From positions 1 to 64,000 of the forward strand of contig NZ_STGG01000003.1 in NCBI RefSeq assembly GCF_005222695.1: a stretch of 64,000 nucleotides of DNA, written 5' to 3'. Positions 15,983 to 24,725 of the stretch are shown here, in pieces (within the stretch, counting starts at the first letter, position 1; the number at the start of each line of letters is the position of its first letter). Made by a program: the position numbers and the translations under genes. This DNA is from Massilia sp. HP4. GTDB lineage: Bacteria > Pseudomonadota > Gammaproteobacteria > Burkholderiales > Burkholderiaceae_D. Under the pieces are notes generated by a model, which searched no databases, was not told where the DNA came from, and worked only from the letters and a program-made list of their open reading frames with translations.

Positions 15983-18519
15983 GCCGCTACTGGCGCGCCG
16001 CACACCCGCTCCACGATGCGCTGTGCACTGAGCTCCTGGATCAGCGCCGTGCCAGCGTTTGCCTGGAGCAGGTTAGACGCCAATGCGGCGCCGTCGCTCC
16101 CGAGTCCGATCGGGCTCGCTGCCGCCGGATCGAAACGCTGCACCGAATGCACGTCGTCCACCAGCAGGCCGACCGTGGTGGCGCCGTGGCGCACCAGGAT
16201 CACCTGGCCATCGGCGCGCGGCGCATGCGGGCGGCCGGAGACCAGGCGCGCCAGGTCGAACACCCACACGAAGCCGCGCTGCCCGCCATCGAGATCGACG
16301 TCGAGCATGCCGATGCGCGCACCGGCCGCCGGCGGCGTGCGCTTGACCCGGGCGAACGGCAGCGCCTCGATCACGGCCCCGGCGTCCAGCGCCATCAGGG
16401 CGCCGTCCACCTGGAACAGGGCGACGTCGCGGCCATGTTCATGCCCGCTGCGCACGGGTTCGACGCCGGCCAGCGCCGCCAGCTCGGCGTCCGCGCGCAC
16501 CGGCCCGAAGGATTGGAGCAGCACCGACAGCACCGGCTGCTCGCGGCCGGCGACGGCGCGGAATTCGCGGTAGCCGCCGGCGCGCGCGCAGGCGGCCACG
16601 CAATAGTGGCCGGCATGCTCCACGATGCGGCGCGCGGCGCCCTGCTGCGCCGCCGCTTCCAGCAGCGAACGATCGAGCGGCAGCCGCGTGCCCGCCGGCC
16701 AGGCCGGATCGGTGCCGCACAACACCTGGCCGTCGGGGCTGACCAGGAAGGCCTGCATGTCGGCGCGGCCGGCGACCCCGCTGTCGAGCATATTGCGCAG
16801 CTCGACCGCGCTGTCGAACACGATGCCGATGCCGCCCACCACGGCCGCGTCGCGTCCGGGATGGCGGATCGCGGCGTGGTAGACGAAGGTTGGTTGCCCG
16901 TCATACAGCGGCGATGGGCCGAACGGCTCGGCGTAATGGTCCATCTCGCTGCGCAGGCCGCACACGGCGCCCAGGGTGTCAGGCGCGATGCGGCTGCCCA
17001 CCACGTCCTGCGATCCCGTCGCGGCCAGGATGCGGCCCGCGCGGTCGTACACGAACAGCCGGCTGTAGACCGTGTACAGGCCGTTGATGTGGCCCAGCAG
17101 CGCCGCGACGGCCTCTGCGCGCTGCGGGCTGTCGCCATGGGCCAGCGCCTGGCGCAGCTGGCCGGCCAGGGCCCACCAGCGGCAATCGTTGGCGCGTTCG
17201 TACAGGCTGCGGTCGAGCATGTCGACCAGCAGCTGGGCGGTGGCGCCGGCCGCCTGCAGGCTCGAGGCCAGCACGGTCTGGTACAGGCCCTGGATCGATT
17301 GCGAAAACGCCGCGTCGCTGCGCTCGCCGGTCTCGGTGATCTGGTCGAGCACGGGCCCCAGGCGGTCGTCGGTATTGCCGGCGCCACTGCCGGCGACCTT
17401 GCCGTTCCAGACGATGCGCCGGATGGCCTGGGTGGCGCCAAGCACCGACGCCATCAGGGCATGCAGCGCCGGGCTGAACGCGTGGGCGTGCGACAGCAAT
17501 CCCCGCAGCATGCGCGGCGCCAGTTGCGCCGCGGCGTCCGGGTGCGCGCCGCGAAAGGCCAGGTCGAGCGGCGCCATCACCTGGGTCTTCCAGCCGGGCG
17601 GGCCGGGATAGCCCTGGTAGCCTTGCGACGCGCTGGTCGCGACCAGGTATTCGCGGCCGGCGAACAGGCGCGTGGCGACACCGCCGTCGGAATTGACCGG
17701 CACCCGCACGCCGGGCGCGATCCAGAGCGGATCGAGACTGCCAATGACACGGTCGTCGGCGTCGAGCAGCAGCATATTGGCGCGCAGGTCGGCGCCGCCA
17801 TAGGCGGTGAAGATCGCGGCCAGTTCATGCTCGAAGCGGAAACTCAGGCACAGCACGCCGAGGATGGCGCCGCTGTCGGGGTCGCGCATGGTGTGCGAGT
17901 ACAGCAGCGCACGCGGGGCGCCGGGACGCAGGTCGCTGGCGCGGAAGGTCTCCACGTAGCCCGGCGCCGCCAGCGTGGCCGCCACCAGTGGGTCTTCGCT
18001 GCGCTCCAGGCGGTCGTCGACATCGGCCCGCAGCAGCACCGCGCCGTCCGGCGCCAGCAGCAGGATGTCGTCGTACACGGTGTACTTGTCGCGGTAGGCC
18101 ATCAAGCGCCGGCGCGCCGTGTCGCGGTCCGGCGCCTCGCCGGCGGCCAGGCGGCCCAGGTAGCGGCACAGGTCGAGGTCGGCCACCAGGAAGCCGACGT
18201 CGGCGGTGCGCTCGAACAGGTTGCGCACCAGCAGATCGAGCGCGTACTGGGCGCGCGTGGACGCCTCTTGCATCACCTGGCGCACCTTTTCGGACACCAT
18301 ATTGGCGACCAGGTCGCGCTCCAGCTGCACCAGGCCGGTGCGCGTGGCGAGCACGGCCGGCAACAGCAGGCGCGCCTCGACCGGGCAATTCATCTTCGCG
18401 GACGCCTCGATCAGGCGCCAGGTCTGGTGCAGCTCATGCAGCGCCGCCTGGCGCCGCATCACATCCTGCATGGATGGCAGGAAGGTCTCCACCAGATCGG
18501 TATCCGGGTTCTGGTTCAT
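15979..18519 (-). CDS. Cache-domain sensor fused to a CheW domain, no membrane segment
   Basis: This 846-residue signalling protein has two Cache-like sensory regions, about 95-330 (YRDKYTVYDDILLLAPDGAVLLRA) and 470-650 (VYSRLFVYDRAGRILAATGS, then GGIGIVFDSAVELRNML). A C-terminal CheW-type scaffold follows, about 690-845 (ALFQVDGALMALDAGAVIEALPF, then VILVRHGATTVGLLVDDVHSVQRF). CheW domains dock to CheA and chemoreceptors. No transmembrane helix or signal peptide is visible, so the sensors appear cytoplasmic, unlike most Cache domains. No MCP signalling domain is present. It may feed small-molecule signals straight into a chemotaxis array. A 10-bp inverted repeat abuts the start codon. Confidence 0.78.
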   Translation of the reverse strand: MNQNPDTDLVETFLPSMQDVMRRQAALHELHQTWRLIEASAKMNCPVEARLLLPAVLATRTGLVQLERDLVANMVSEKVRQVMQEASTRAQYALDLLVRNLFERTADVGFLVADLDLCRYLGRLAAGEAPDRDTARRRLMAYRDKYTVYDDILLLAPDGAVLLRADVDDRLERSEDPLVAATLAAPGYVETFRASDLRPGAPRALLYSHTMRDPDSGAILGVLCLSFRFEHELAAIFTAYGGADLRANMLLLDADDRVIGSLDPLWIAPGVRVPVNSDGGVATRLFAGREYLVATSASQGYQGYPGPPGWKTQVMAPLDLAFRGAHPDAAAQLAPRMLRGLLSHAHAFSPALHALMASVLGATQAIRRIVWNGKVAGSGAGNTDDRLGPVLDQITETGERSDAAFSQSIQGLYQTVLASSLQAAGATAQLLVDMLDRSLYERANDCRWWALAGQLRQALAHGDSPQRAEAVAALLGHINGLYTVYSRLFVYDRAGRILAATGSQDVVGSRIAPDTLGAVCGLRSEMDHYAEPFGPSPLYDGQPTFVYHAAIRHPGRDAAVVGGIGIVFDSAVELRNMLDSGVAGRADMQAFLVSPDGQVLCGTDPAWPAGTRLPLDRSLLEAAAQQGAARRIVEHAGHYCVAACARAGGYREFRAVAGREQPVLSVLLQSFGPVRADAELAALAGVEPVRSGHEHGRDVALFQVDGALMALDAGAVIEALPFARVKRTPPAAGARIGMLDVDLDGGQRGFVWVFDLARLVSGRPHAPRADGQVILVRHGATTVGLLVDDVHSVQRFDPAAASPIGLGSDGAALASNLLQANAGTALIQELSAQRIVERVCGAPVAA

Positions 18520-18520
18520 A

Positions 18521-18546
18521 AGAAAGTAGAATAAAATCTACTTTCT
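18521..18546 (-). promoter_or_regulatory. Perfect 10-bp inverted repeat at the Cache-CheW start codon
   Basis: AGAAAGTAGA (18521-18530) and TCTACTTTCT (18537-18546) are separated by six A/T-rich bases and end two bases before the ATG. No Shine-Dalgarno is visible outside the stem. It could be a repressor operator or a hairpin that gates translation. Confidence 0.55.
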
Positions 18547-18605
18547 GTTAAGCAAAATACATGCCAATCGGTATTCATTCGAACCTTCCCGGCGCCGCTG
18601 TCTCA

Positions 18606-18611
18606 TATAAT
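18606..18611 (+). promoter_or_regulatory. -10 box for the HAD phosphatase gene
   Basis: A perfect TATAAT lies 35 bases before the ATG at 18647. No good -35 is seen at 16-18 bases upstream. Confidence 0.45.
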
Positions 18612-18646
18612 CGCGCCATGACCCCATCCTTTCGTGCGGCCCGCCC

Positions 18647-19282
18647 ATGAGCTATCGCCTGGCGATCTTCGACTTCGACGGCACGCTGGCCGATTCCTGG
18701 CCTTTCTTCCTGAGCGTGTTCAACGACATCGCCGACCAGCACGGCTTTCGGCGGATCGATGCCGAGCAGGCCGAGCGGCTGCGCCACTACGGTCCGCGCG
18801 ACGTCATGCGCCACGTCGGCATGCCTGCCTGGAAGCTGCCGTTCGCCTCGCGCTCCTTCATCGACCGCATGCGCAGCGTCACCAGGACCGGCCGCATCCC
18901 CCTGTTCGACGGCATCGGCCCGACCTTGCGCGAGCTCGACCGGGCTGGCGTGCGGCTGGCGGTAGTGTCCTCCAACGCCGAGGAAAACGTGCGCGCCGTG
19001 CTCGGGCCCGAGCTGGCGGCCCTGATGCGGCAGTACGAATGCGGCATGTCGATCTTCGGCAAGGCCGCGCGCATCCGCAAGGTGGTGCGGCTGGCGAGCA
19101 CGCCACCGGCCGAGGCGCTGTACGTGGGCGACCAGACCACGGACGCCGACGCCGCGCGCCGCGCCGGCATCGCCTTCGGCGCGGTCAGCTGGGGCTATGC
19201 GCCGATCGAGACCTTGCGCCAGGTGGCGCCGGAACGCGAGTTCGGTGCGCCGGCCGACCTGCTGTCGCTGGCGCGGGCGTAG
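18647..19282 (+). CDS. HAD-superfamily hydrolase (phosphoglycolate phosphatase-like)
   Basis: The 211-residue cytoplasmic phosphatase has HAD motif I as FDFDGTLADSW (nucleophile and acid Asp near residues 9 and 11), motif II as VVSSN near 107, and motif IV as YVGDQTTDADAARRAG, with an alpha-helical cap between I and II. This cap type is shared by phosphoglycolate phosphatases and related small-metabolite phosphatases, and the substrate is not predictable. It converges on rtcB with a six-base gap and is transcribed away from the Cache-CheW gene. Confidence 0.85.
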   Translation: MSYRLAIFDFDGTLADSWPFFLSVFNDIADQHGFRRIDAEQAERLRHYGPRDVMRHVGMPAWKLPFASRSFIDRMRSVTRTGRIPLFDGIGPTLRELDRAGVRLAVVSSNAEENVRAVLGPELAALMRQYECGMSIFGKAARIRKVVRLASTPPAEALYVGDQTTDADAARRAGIAFGAVSWGYAPIETLRQVAPEREFGAPADLLSLARA

Positions 19283-19288
19283 TTCGGC

Positions 19289-20527
19289 TCACCCCTTGAC
19301 GCACACCACCTGCTTGAGGGTGTGGACCACGTCGACCAGCTCGCGCTGGGCGTGCATGACGGCGTCGATGTCCTTGTAGGCCATCGGGATTTCATCGATC
19401 ACGCCTTCGTCCTTGCGGCATTCGACCCCGCGCGTGGCGCGCTCCTGGTCGGCCACCGTGAAGCGGCGCTTGGCTTCGGTGCGGCTCATCACGCGTCCCG
19501 CGCCATGGCTGCAGCTGTTGAAACTTTCTGGATTGCCCTTGCCGCGCACGATGAAGCTGCGCGCGCCCATCGACCCGGGAATGATGCCCAGCTCGCCTTC
19601 GCGCGCCGACACCGCGCCCTTGCGCGTGATCAGGACGTCCTTGCCGAAGTGGCGCTCGCGCTGCACATAATTGTGGTGGCAATTGACTGCTTCAAGATGC
19701 GTCTCGAAAGGCTTCTTGATCACGCTGCGCACCGCGTGGATCAGGTTCTGCATCATGACTTCGCGGTTGATGCGCGCGAACTTCTGGGCCCAGCCGACCG
19801 CCTCGACATAGTCGTCGTAGTGCTGGGTGCCTTCTTCGAGATAGGCCAGGTCCTGGTCGGGCAGGTTGACCATGTGGCGCCGCATGTCCTGGCGCGCCAG
19901 CTCGATGAAATGGGTGCCGATCGCATTGCCCACGCCGCGCGAGCCGGAATGCAGCATCAGCCAGACGAAGTTCTCTTCGTCCAGGCAGACCTCGACGAAA
20001 TGGTTGCCGCTGCCCAGCGTGCCCAGGTGCTTGTAATGGTTCGCATGGCGCAGCTTCGGATATTTGCGGCAGATGTCGTCGAATTCGTCCTTGAGCCTGG
20101 CCCAGCCGGCATCCACGGCGGGCGGCGGGTTGTTCCAGGAACCGACGTCGCGGCCCTTGGCATTGCGCGTCCTGGGCGACATGCCATGTGGTACCGCCTG
20201 TTCGATGGCGCTGCGCAGCCGGCCCAGATTATCGGGCAGGTCGTCGGCGCGCAGGGTGGTCTTGGCCGCCATCATGCCGCAGCCGATGTCGACGCCGACC
20301 GCCGCCGGGATCACCGCCCCCAGGGTCGGGATCACGCTGCCGATCGTCGATCCCTTGCCCACATGGACGTCGGGCATGACGGCGACGTGGTGGAACACGA
20401 AAGGCAGATGCGCCAGCTTCGACAACTGTTCCTTTGCTTCGGGCTCGACCGGAACGCCCTTGGTCCACATCTTGATGGGGCGAGTATCGCGTCCGGCGCC
20501 GAGCACTTCATAGTCGTTCTGTTCCAT
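19289..20527 (-). CDS. rtcB: RNA-splicing ligase RtcB
   Basis: RtcB joins RNA 2',3'-cyclic phosphate (or 3'-phosphate) ends to 5'-OH ends using GTP and Mn2+. The 412-residue protein aligns end to end with E. coli RtcB: VKMWTKGVPVE-like opening, VMPDVHVGKGSTIGSVIP, the metal cysteine in VDIGCGM, LGSGNHFVEVC, INCHHNYVQ-like VNCHHNYVQ, and CSHGAGRVMSR with the guanylylated histidine. It ends KQVVCVKG like its homologue. RtcA and the RtcR activator are not adjacent, so unlike E. coli it is not in a visible rtcBA operon. An ATG at 20536 is an alternative start. Confidence 0.95.
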   Translation of the reverse strand: MEQNDYEVLGAGRDTRPIKMWTKGVPVEPEAKEQLSKLAHLPFVFHHVAVMPDVHVGKGSTIGSVIPTLGAVIPAAVGVDIGCGMMAAKTTLRADDLPDNLGRLRSAIEQAVPHGMSPRTRNAKGRDVGSWNNPPPAVDAGWARLKDEFDDICRKYPKLRHANHYKHLGTLGSGNHFVEVCLDEENFVWLMLHSGSRGVGNAIGTHFIELARQDMRRHMVNLPDQDLAYLEEGTQHYDDYVEAVGWAQKFARINREVMMQNLIHAVRSVIKKPFETHLEAVNCHHNYVQRERHFGKDVLITRKGAVSAREGELGIIPGSMGARSFIVRGKGNPESFNSCSHGAGRVMSRTEAKRRFTVADQERATRGVECRKDEGVIDEIPMAYKDIDAVMHAQRELVDVVHTLKQVVCVKG

Positions 20528-20638
20528 GCGGCGCATGATGGCGCAAATCGGCGAACCATGGTGCCCGCCTGAGCGAATTGGCCCCGCCCTTGTCGCTATT
20601 GCTATACTCGGCACACCACACTGTTGCATGAATGAACA

Positions 20639-21070
20639 ATGACCCTGCCGATGCGCCTTCCTTTCATCCTCCTGGCTCCGCTGCTGCTGACCGGCTGCTT
20701 CATCGAGACGTCCACCTATTCCATCGATCCCAACACCGATCACGCGATCACGGTCAGGGTCGAGAAGGGAACTTTCTGGGCCAAGGAAGGAACGCTGCGC
20801 GTGATCATGTCGCGCCTGCCGGAGTGCCAGCGCCAGCTCGAGCTGGGTTCGGTCTGGCTGTCGGGCTTGCAGGTCGAACTATTTGGCAACGGCAATAACG
20901 TCTATACCCTGCGCGCTGACGACCAGGCCTGGCAAATCGACACTACCGATTGCACCGGGCGTGAGGCTCCGGATGCCGATGCGGTCACCGGCCTGCCGCT
21001 GGGGATCTTCGAACTCGGCGACGACGACAAGCTGAATTTCGAGAAACCGGAAGCGTCGGCCGACGAATGA
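20639..21070 (+). CDS. Small lipoprotein of unknown function
   Basis: The 143-residue protein has a lipoprotein signal (LPFILLAPLLLTGC, lipobox LLTGC, Cys near residue 21). The mature part is acidic and ends in a run of charged residues. The residue after the Cys is Phe, which favours outer-membrane sorting. I know of no function. A TATACT box at 20603-20608 is a plausible promoter, divergent from rtcB. A second Met at residue 5 gives a shorter signal peptide. Confidence 0.7.
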   Translation: MTLPMRLPFILLAPLLLTGCFIETSTYSIDPNTDHAITVRVEKGTFWAKEGTLRVIMSRLPECQRQLELGSVWLSGLQVELFGNGNNVYTLRADDQAWQIDTTDCTGREAPDADAVTGLPLGIFELGDDDKLNFEKPEASADE

Positions 21071-21085
21071 TTGCCAAGCGCTGCC

Positions 21086-21694
21086 TCAGGGCCGCAGCCA
21101 GCCGCGACCGATCGGCAGCGCCAGCAGCCGGTGATAGATCAGCTCGAGCGCCGGCAAGGTCCGCGCGCAGGCATTGCGCGCCAGCGGCGTATAGGCCAGC
21201 AGCGCGAATCCACCCGATACCAGCAAGGCTCCGATCATGTCCTTCGGCCAGTGCACGCCGAGATAGACGCGCGACCAGGCCACGATCAGCGACAGCGGCA
21301 GCATCACCAGCCCCAGGCTGCGCGCCAGCCGCACGCGGCTGAAGGCCAGCACCAGCGCCACCGAGAAGATGCTGGTCGCGTGGTCGCTGGGGAAGGAACT
21401 GTCGGGCGCATGCAGCAGGAAGGTATGGCCGATCTCGGCCACGAAGGGACGCGGGCTGTACCACAGGTGGCCGATCATGGCGTTCAGGGTCAGGGCGCAG
21501 GCCGCCGCCAGGAAGGCGCGCAACGCCACCTCGCGCCCCGGCCCCGTACCGCTGGCCCACAACAGCACCAGGGAAAAAGGCACCAGAAAAATCAGCCACT
21601 CGGCTGCAAACATGGCCCCTAGTAATTGCCAACCAGTCAGGCCAGCATGGGCGTTGAGGACGGAGAACAGGATCAGGTTGACATGCTCGAGCAT
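21086..21694 (-). CDS. PAP2-family phosphatase, probable undecaprenyl-diphosphatase
   Basis: This is a 202-residue inner-membrane protein with about six helices. The PAP2 motifs are present: SPRPF (about 80), PSDHATS (about 101) and SRVYLGVHWPKD (about 141), with the catalytic histidines in the last two. The arrangement fits the YbjG/BcrC branch, which dephosphorylates undecaprenyl diphosphate in the periplasm to recycle the carrier lipid for peptidoglycan and O-antigen. Overexpression of this branch can give bacitracin tolerance. It converges on the lipoprotein gene. Confidence 0.83.
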   Translation of the reverse strand: MLEHVNLILFSVLNAHAGLTGWQLLGAMFAAEWLIFLVPFSLVLLWASGTGPGREVALRAFLAAACALTLNAMIGHLWYSPRPFVAEIGHTFLLHAPDSSFPSDHATSIFSVALVLAFSRVRLARSLGLVMLPLSLIVAWSRVYLGVHWPKDMIGALLVSGGFALLAYTPLARNACARTLPALELIYHRLLALPIGRGWLRP

Positions 21695-21811
21695 GGTGCG
21701 GGCGCCAGTGATGAAATATTGATAACTTTTCGACTAGCTTAGCTCATCCATTCGTGCGCACTCCTGGCAAAGTGCAACAGAATGTGACAAAAAAGTGACA
21801 GCGCTCTGCGC

Positions 21812-22135
21812 CTAGCGTCGATGCAGCAGCGAGCGCAGCTGGGTCAGCTCGGCTTGCCTGCCCGATTTCTCCAGCACGCTTTCGAGTAGCGACTGGCCGT
21901 TCTCGCGCTGCATGGTCCACTGGGTGAAATACTCGTGCACCGTGCGCCAGGGTGGAAAGCCGGGCGGCATCGCGCGCCAGGTGGTGCCGGTGTGCAGGAA
22001 ATACAGGACGGCGCAGAACACATCGTATAGATCGTGCTTGCGCGGACGCGTCTTGCGCCGGGCCGCCTCGAGCATGGCGCGTAGCGCGTCGAACTGCTCG
22101 CGGGGAATATCGCTGGGGTAGGCTGGACGATCCAT
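21812..22135 (-). CDS. Solitary IS5-type transposase N-terminal domain (DUF4096)
   Basis: The 107-residue protein has the N-terminal domain of IS5/IS1031-type transposases (YPSDIPREQFDALRAML, then LYDVFCAVLYFLHTGTTWRAMPPGFPPW), which binds the element ends. The catalytic DDE domain is absent and no terminal repeats are seen on either side. It is either an IS remnant or a small domesticated gene. The intact frame, the good GGAGGT ribosome site, and a hairpin hiding that site argue for selection on expression. The start at 22135 is set by this site, and an in-frame ATG at 22147 overlaps the hairpin. Confidence 0.72.
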   Translation of the reverse strand: MDRPAYPSDIPREQFDALRAMLEAARRKTRPRKHDLYDVFCAVLYFLHTGTTWRAMPPGFPPWRTVHEYFTQWTMQRENGQSLLESVLEKSGRQAELTQLRSLLHRR

Positions 22136-22138
22136 GTT

Positions 22139-22162
22139 GACCTCCAAAACAACTTGGAGGTC
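22139..22162 (-). promoter_or_regulatory. Shine-Dalgarno-sequestering hairpin
   Basis: On the minus strand GACCTCCAA pairs perfectly with TTGGAGGTC around a six-base loop. The second arm contains the GGAGGT that should serve the ATG four bases downstream, and the first arm contains its exact complement. Translation should be off unless the stem is opened. Confidence 0.6.
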
Positions 22163-22215
22163 CTGATCTGGAACAGGTTCCCGTTGTATTTACAACTTAA
22201 CCCATTCCCGGAACA

Positions 22216-22782
22216 TCAGTCGCGCGCCAGTGCGAGGAACTCGGTGCGCAGCGCCAGGTTCGGTTGCAGCTCTCCCAGCAGGGTCGAGGTGATGGTTTCC
22301 TCGCCGATGGCGCGGATACCACGGCTTTCCATGCACATATGGCGGCACTTGACGACCACGCCGACCGCCTTGGGTTCGAGCACTTCCATTAGCGCATTGG
22401 CGATCTGCATCGTCATGCGCTCCTGAACCTGCAGGCGCTTGGAGAAGATATCGACCAGGCGGGTCAGCTTCGACAGGCCCACGATCTTGCCGTTGGGCAG
22501 ATAGCCGACGGTGGCCTTGCCGAAGAACGGCGCCAGGTGATGTTCGCAGTGGCTGTAGACCGGGATGCCGCGCACCACGATCAATTCATTGTATTCCTCG
22601 GCGCCATCCTCGAACGCCTTGAGTACTTCCACTGGATTCTGGTCATAGCCCGAGGTCCAGTGTTTCCAGGCTTTCGCGACGCGCGCCGGCGTTTCGACCA
22701 GGCCCGGCCGTTCCGGATTTTCGCCCAGGCTGGTGAGCAGACGACGCCAGTCGTGTTCGGTGAAAGCTTCTTTGTCAGACAT
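22216..22782 (-). CDS. folE: GTP cyclohydrolase I
   Basis: FolE converts GTP to 7,8-dihydroneopterin triphosphate, the entry step of folate and biopterin synthesis. The 188-residue protein keeps the zinc ligands in SHCEHHLAPF and VVVKCRHMCMESRG, and the substrate-binding QVQERMT and GLSKLTRLV segments. The ATG at 22782 gives the usual start (MSDKEAFTEHDWRRLL), and an upstream extension in frame looks spurious. It is a single gene, divergent from the membrane protein gene at 22926. Confidence 0.95.
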   Translation of the reverse strand: MSDKEAFTEHDWRRLLTSLGENPERPGLVETPARVAKAWKHWTSGYDQNPVEVLKAFEDGAEEYNELIVVRGIPVYSHCEHHLAPFFGKATVGYLPNGKIVGLSKLTRLVDIFSKRLQVQERMTMQIANALMEVLEPKAVGVVVKCRHMCMESRGIRAIGEETITSTLLGELQPNLALRTEFLALARD

Positions 22783-22925
22783 GGTGCACCTTAAAAAAAC
22801 GATTGCCGCAAGTATATAGAAAAGCTCTGGAGCCAGTCGGCGACTGCCCTGTTCTTGAGCAAAATTAAATCTGTGACGACACAACTGATTTAGCGTTGAG
22901 CGTGGTTCCAGCCTGGGAGAGCGCT

Positions 22926-23846
22926 ATGTTCGGCAGCACGGTTCTGGAGGTCGCCATCGGCCTGGCATTTTGCTACGGCACCCTGGCGCTCGTCGTCACC
23001 ACTTTGCAAGAGGCCCTGGCCGCGACCTTCCGCCTGCGCGCCGGCATGCTGCAAGACGCCATCAAGCTCATGCTGAACGACCCGGGCTTCGACGGCATGG
23101 CGCGGGCGCTGTACGCGCATCCGCTGGTCAACCCGCGCGCCGGCGCGACCGATCCGGCAGCGCACCTGCCCGCCAGGCTGAGACCATCGTACATCGAACC
23201 GGCGAACTTCGCGATCGCGCTGGTCGACGCCATCCGCGGCAAGCAGGGTTCGCTCGAGGCCGATATCGCCGCGGTCGCCGATCCCCAGCTGCGGCGCACC
23301 TTGCAAACCCTGTACCTGCAGGCCGGCGGCGACCTGCAGCGCTTCCAGGCGGCGCTCGCCGGCTGGTTCGAGACCGCCATGGAACGCCTGTCGGGCGTCT
23401 ATAAACGGCGCCAGCTGCTGATCTCGTTCCTGGTCTCGCTGCTGCTGACGATCCTGTTCAACATCGACAGCATCCACCTGTTCCAGACGCTGTGGCAACA
23501 CCCCGCCATGGCGGCCCACATCACCGCCGTGCCCGACGGGCTGGACGCCGACGTGATGGCCCAGCTGTGGGTGCTGCCGATCGGCTGGCAAGCCTTCCCG
23601 CCGGTGCTGGACGCCGACTTCGCGCTGCAGGCCTCCGGCTGGCTGGTCACGGCCAGCACGACCCTGTTCGGGGCGCCGTTCTGGTTCGACATCCTGCAGC
23701 GCGCGATCAACCTGCGCGGCACCGGCGCCAAGCCGGCCCCGCTCAATGTTGAGCAGGCCATGGCGCCTGCACCTGCGCTATCCCCTGCGCTGTCCGCGCG
23801 CGCAGCCGATGGCGTGACCGTCGTGGTGGCGCCGGTCCAGTCCTAA
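22926..23846 (+). CDS. Hypothetical multi-pass membrane protein
   Basis: This 306-residue protein of unknown role has one N-terminal helix (VLEVAIGLAFCYGTLALVVTTL), a soluble middle part (about 40-165), a second strong helix (LLISFLVSLLLTILFNI, about 170-190) and a hydrophobic region near 240-260. It ends in an Ala/Pro-rich tail. GGGAGAG precedes the ATG at 22926. It overlaps the convergent nudC stop by four bases. It resembles conserved 'hypothetical' proteins of soil proteobacteria. No motif gives a function. Confidence 0.65.
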   Translation: MFGSTVLEVAIGLAFCYGTLALVVTTLQEALAATFRLRAGMLQDAIKLMLNDPGFDGMARALYAHPLVNPRAGATDPAAHLPARLRPSYIEPANFAIALVDAIRGKQGSLEADIAAVADPQLRRTLQTLYLQAGGDLQRFQAALAGWFETAMERLSGVYKRRQLLISFLVSLLLTILFNIDSIHLFQTLWQHPAMAAHITAVPDGLDADVMAQLWVLPIGWQAFPPVLDADFALQASGWLVTASTTLFGAPFWFDILQRAINLRGTGAKPAPLNVEQAMAPAPALSPALSARAADGVTVVVAPVQS

Positions 23847-24664
23847 CGGCCGGGTGGGCGATGGGCATCCACCAGGACGCTCGAGATCGACATCTGCGGC
23901 ACCCGTTCCGGCCATTCGTCGTCGGGGCCGAACCAGCGCGCCTCGGCGATCTCGCTGGTATCGACCCGGATCTCGCCATCGAGGTAGTCGGCCGTAAAGG
24001 CCAGCATCAGCGAGTGCGGGAACGGCCACGACTGGCTGGCGAAGTAGCGCAGATTGTGCACCCGCAAGCCCACCTCTTCGAATACCTCGCGGTGGATCGC
24101 TTCCTCGATCGATTCGCCCGCTTCCAGGAAACCGGCCAGCGGCACGAAGCGCTGGGTCGCGTGCTGCAGGTGCTTGGCCAGCAGCACCGAGTCGCCCTTG
24201 CGGATCAGCACCATCATGGCCGGCGAGATGCGCGGATACGTCATATGGCCGCAATTGACGCACTTGAAGCAGCGCTCGCCGACGGCCAGCACGGTGCTGC
24301 TGCCGCATACGCCGCAGAAGCGGTGGGTGCGCGCCCATTCGGCGACCTGGAAGGCGCGTCCGGCCAAGCCCACCAGCGCATCGTCGAGCACGCCGAACAG
24401 CGCGCGCAGGCCGCGCCAGGCATGGCCCGGCGGCAGCACCGGCTCCAGGTCGAACCAGCCGGCCTGGCAATAGCGTCCGTCCAGCATGCCCAGAGGCTGC
24501 AGGCTGTCGCGCGCCACGCCCATGCGCTCCAGGGTTGCCGCATCCGGCAAGGCCGGCCCGTCTTCGCGGACCAGGAGCTGCCCCTTATGAAACAGGAAAC
24601 TCAGGGGTTCCGGGTCGGGCTGCGGTGCGAACAGCGGCGTGAAGGCGGCGGGCGTCTGGAGCAT
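23843..24664 (-). CDS. nudC: NAD+ diphosphatase (Nudix, NudC)
   Basis: NudC hydrolyses NADH to NMNH and AMP and can remove NAD caps from RNA 5' ends. The 273-residue protein has the zinc ribbon CGVCGS then CFKCVNCGH (about 115-140), the Nudix box GFLEAGESIEEAIHREVFEE (about 185-207), and the NudC-specific SQSWPFPHSLM motif just after it. The ATG at 24664 gives the expected length, though open sequence continues upstream. It is divergent from the carbamoyltransferase gene. Confidence 0.92.
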   Translation of the reverse strand: MLQTPAAFTPLFAPQPDPEPLSFLFHKGQLLVREDGPALPDAATLERMGVARDSLQPLGMLDGRYCQAGWFDLEPVLPPGHAWRGLRALFGVLDDALVGLAGRAFQVAEWARTHRFCGVCGSSTVLAVGERCFKCVNCGHMTYPRISPAMMVLIRKGDSVLLAKHLQHATQRFVPLAGFLEAGESIEEAIHREVFEEVGLRVHNLRYFASQSWPFPHSLMLAFTADYLDGEIRVDTSEIAEARWFGPDDEWPERVPQMSISSVLVDAHRPPGR

Positions 24665-24725
24665 GGTCGATAGCTTGGTGGCGGGGATCCACCGATGATA
24701 CCGCCTTTCGCGGCCAGCTTCAGGC

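Noticed and set aside
16147..18534. Plus-strand open frame of 795 codons opposite the Cache-CheW gene
   Set aside because: It is a His/Gln/Arg/Ala-rich shadow of the real gene on the other strand.
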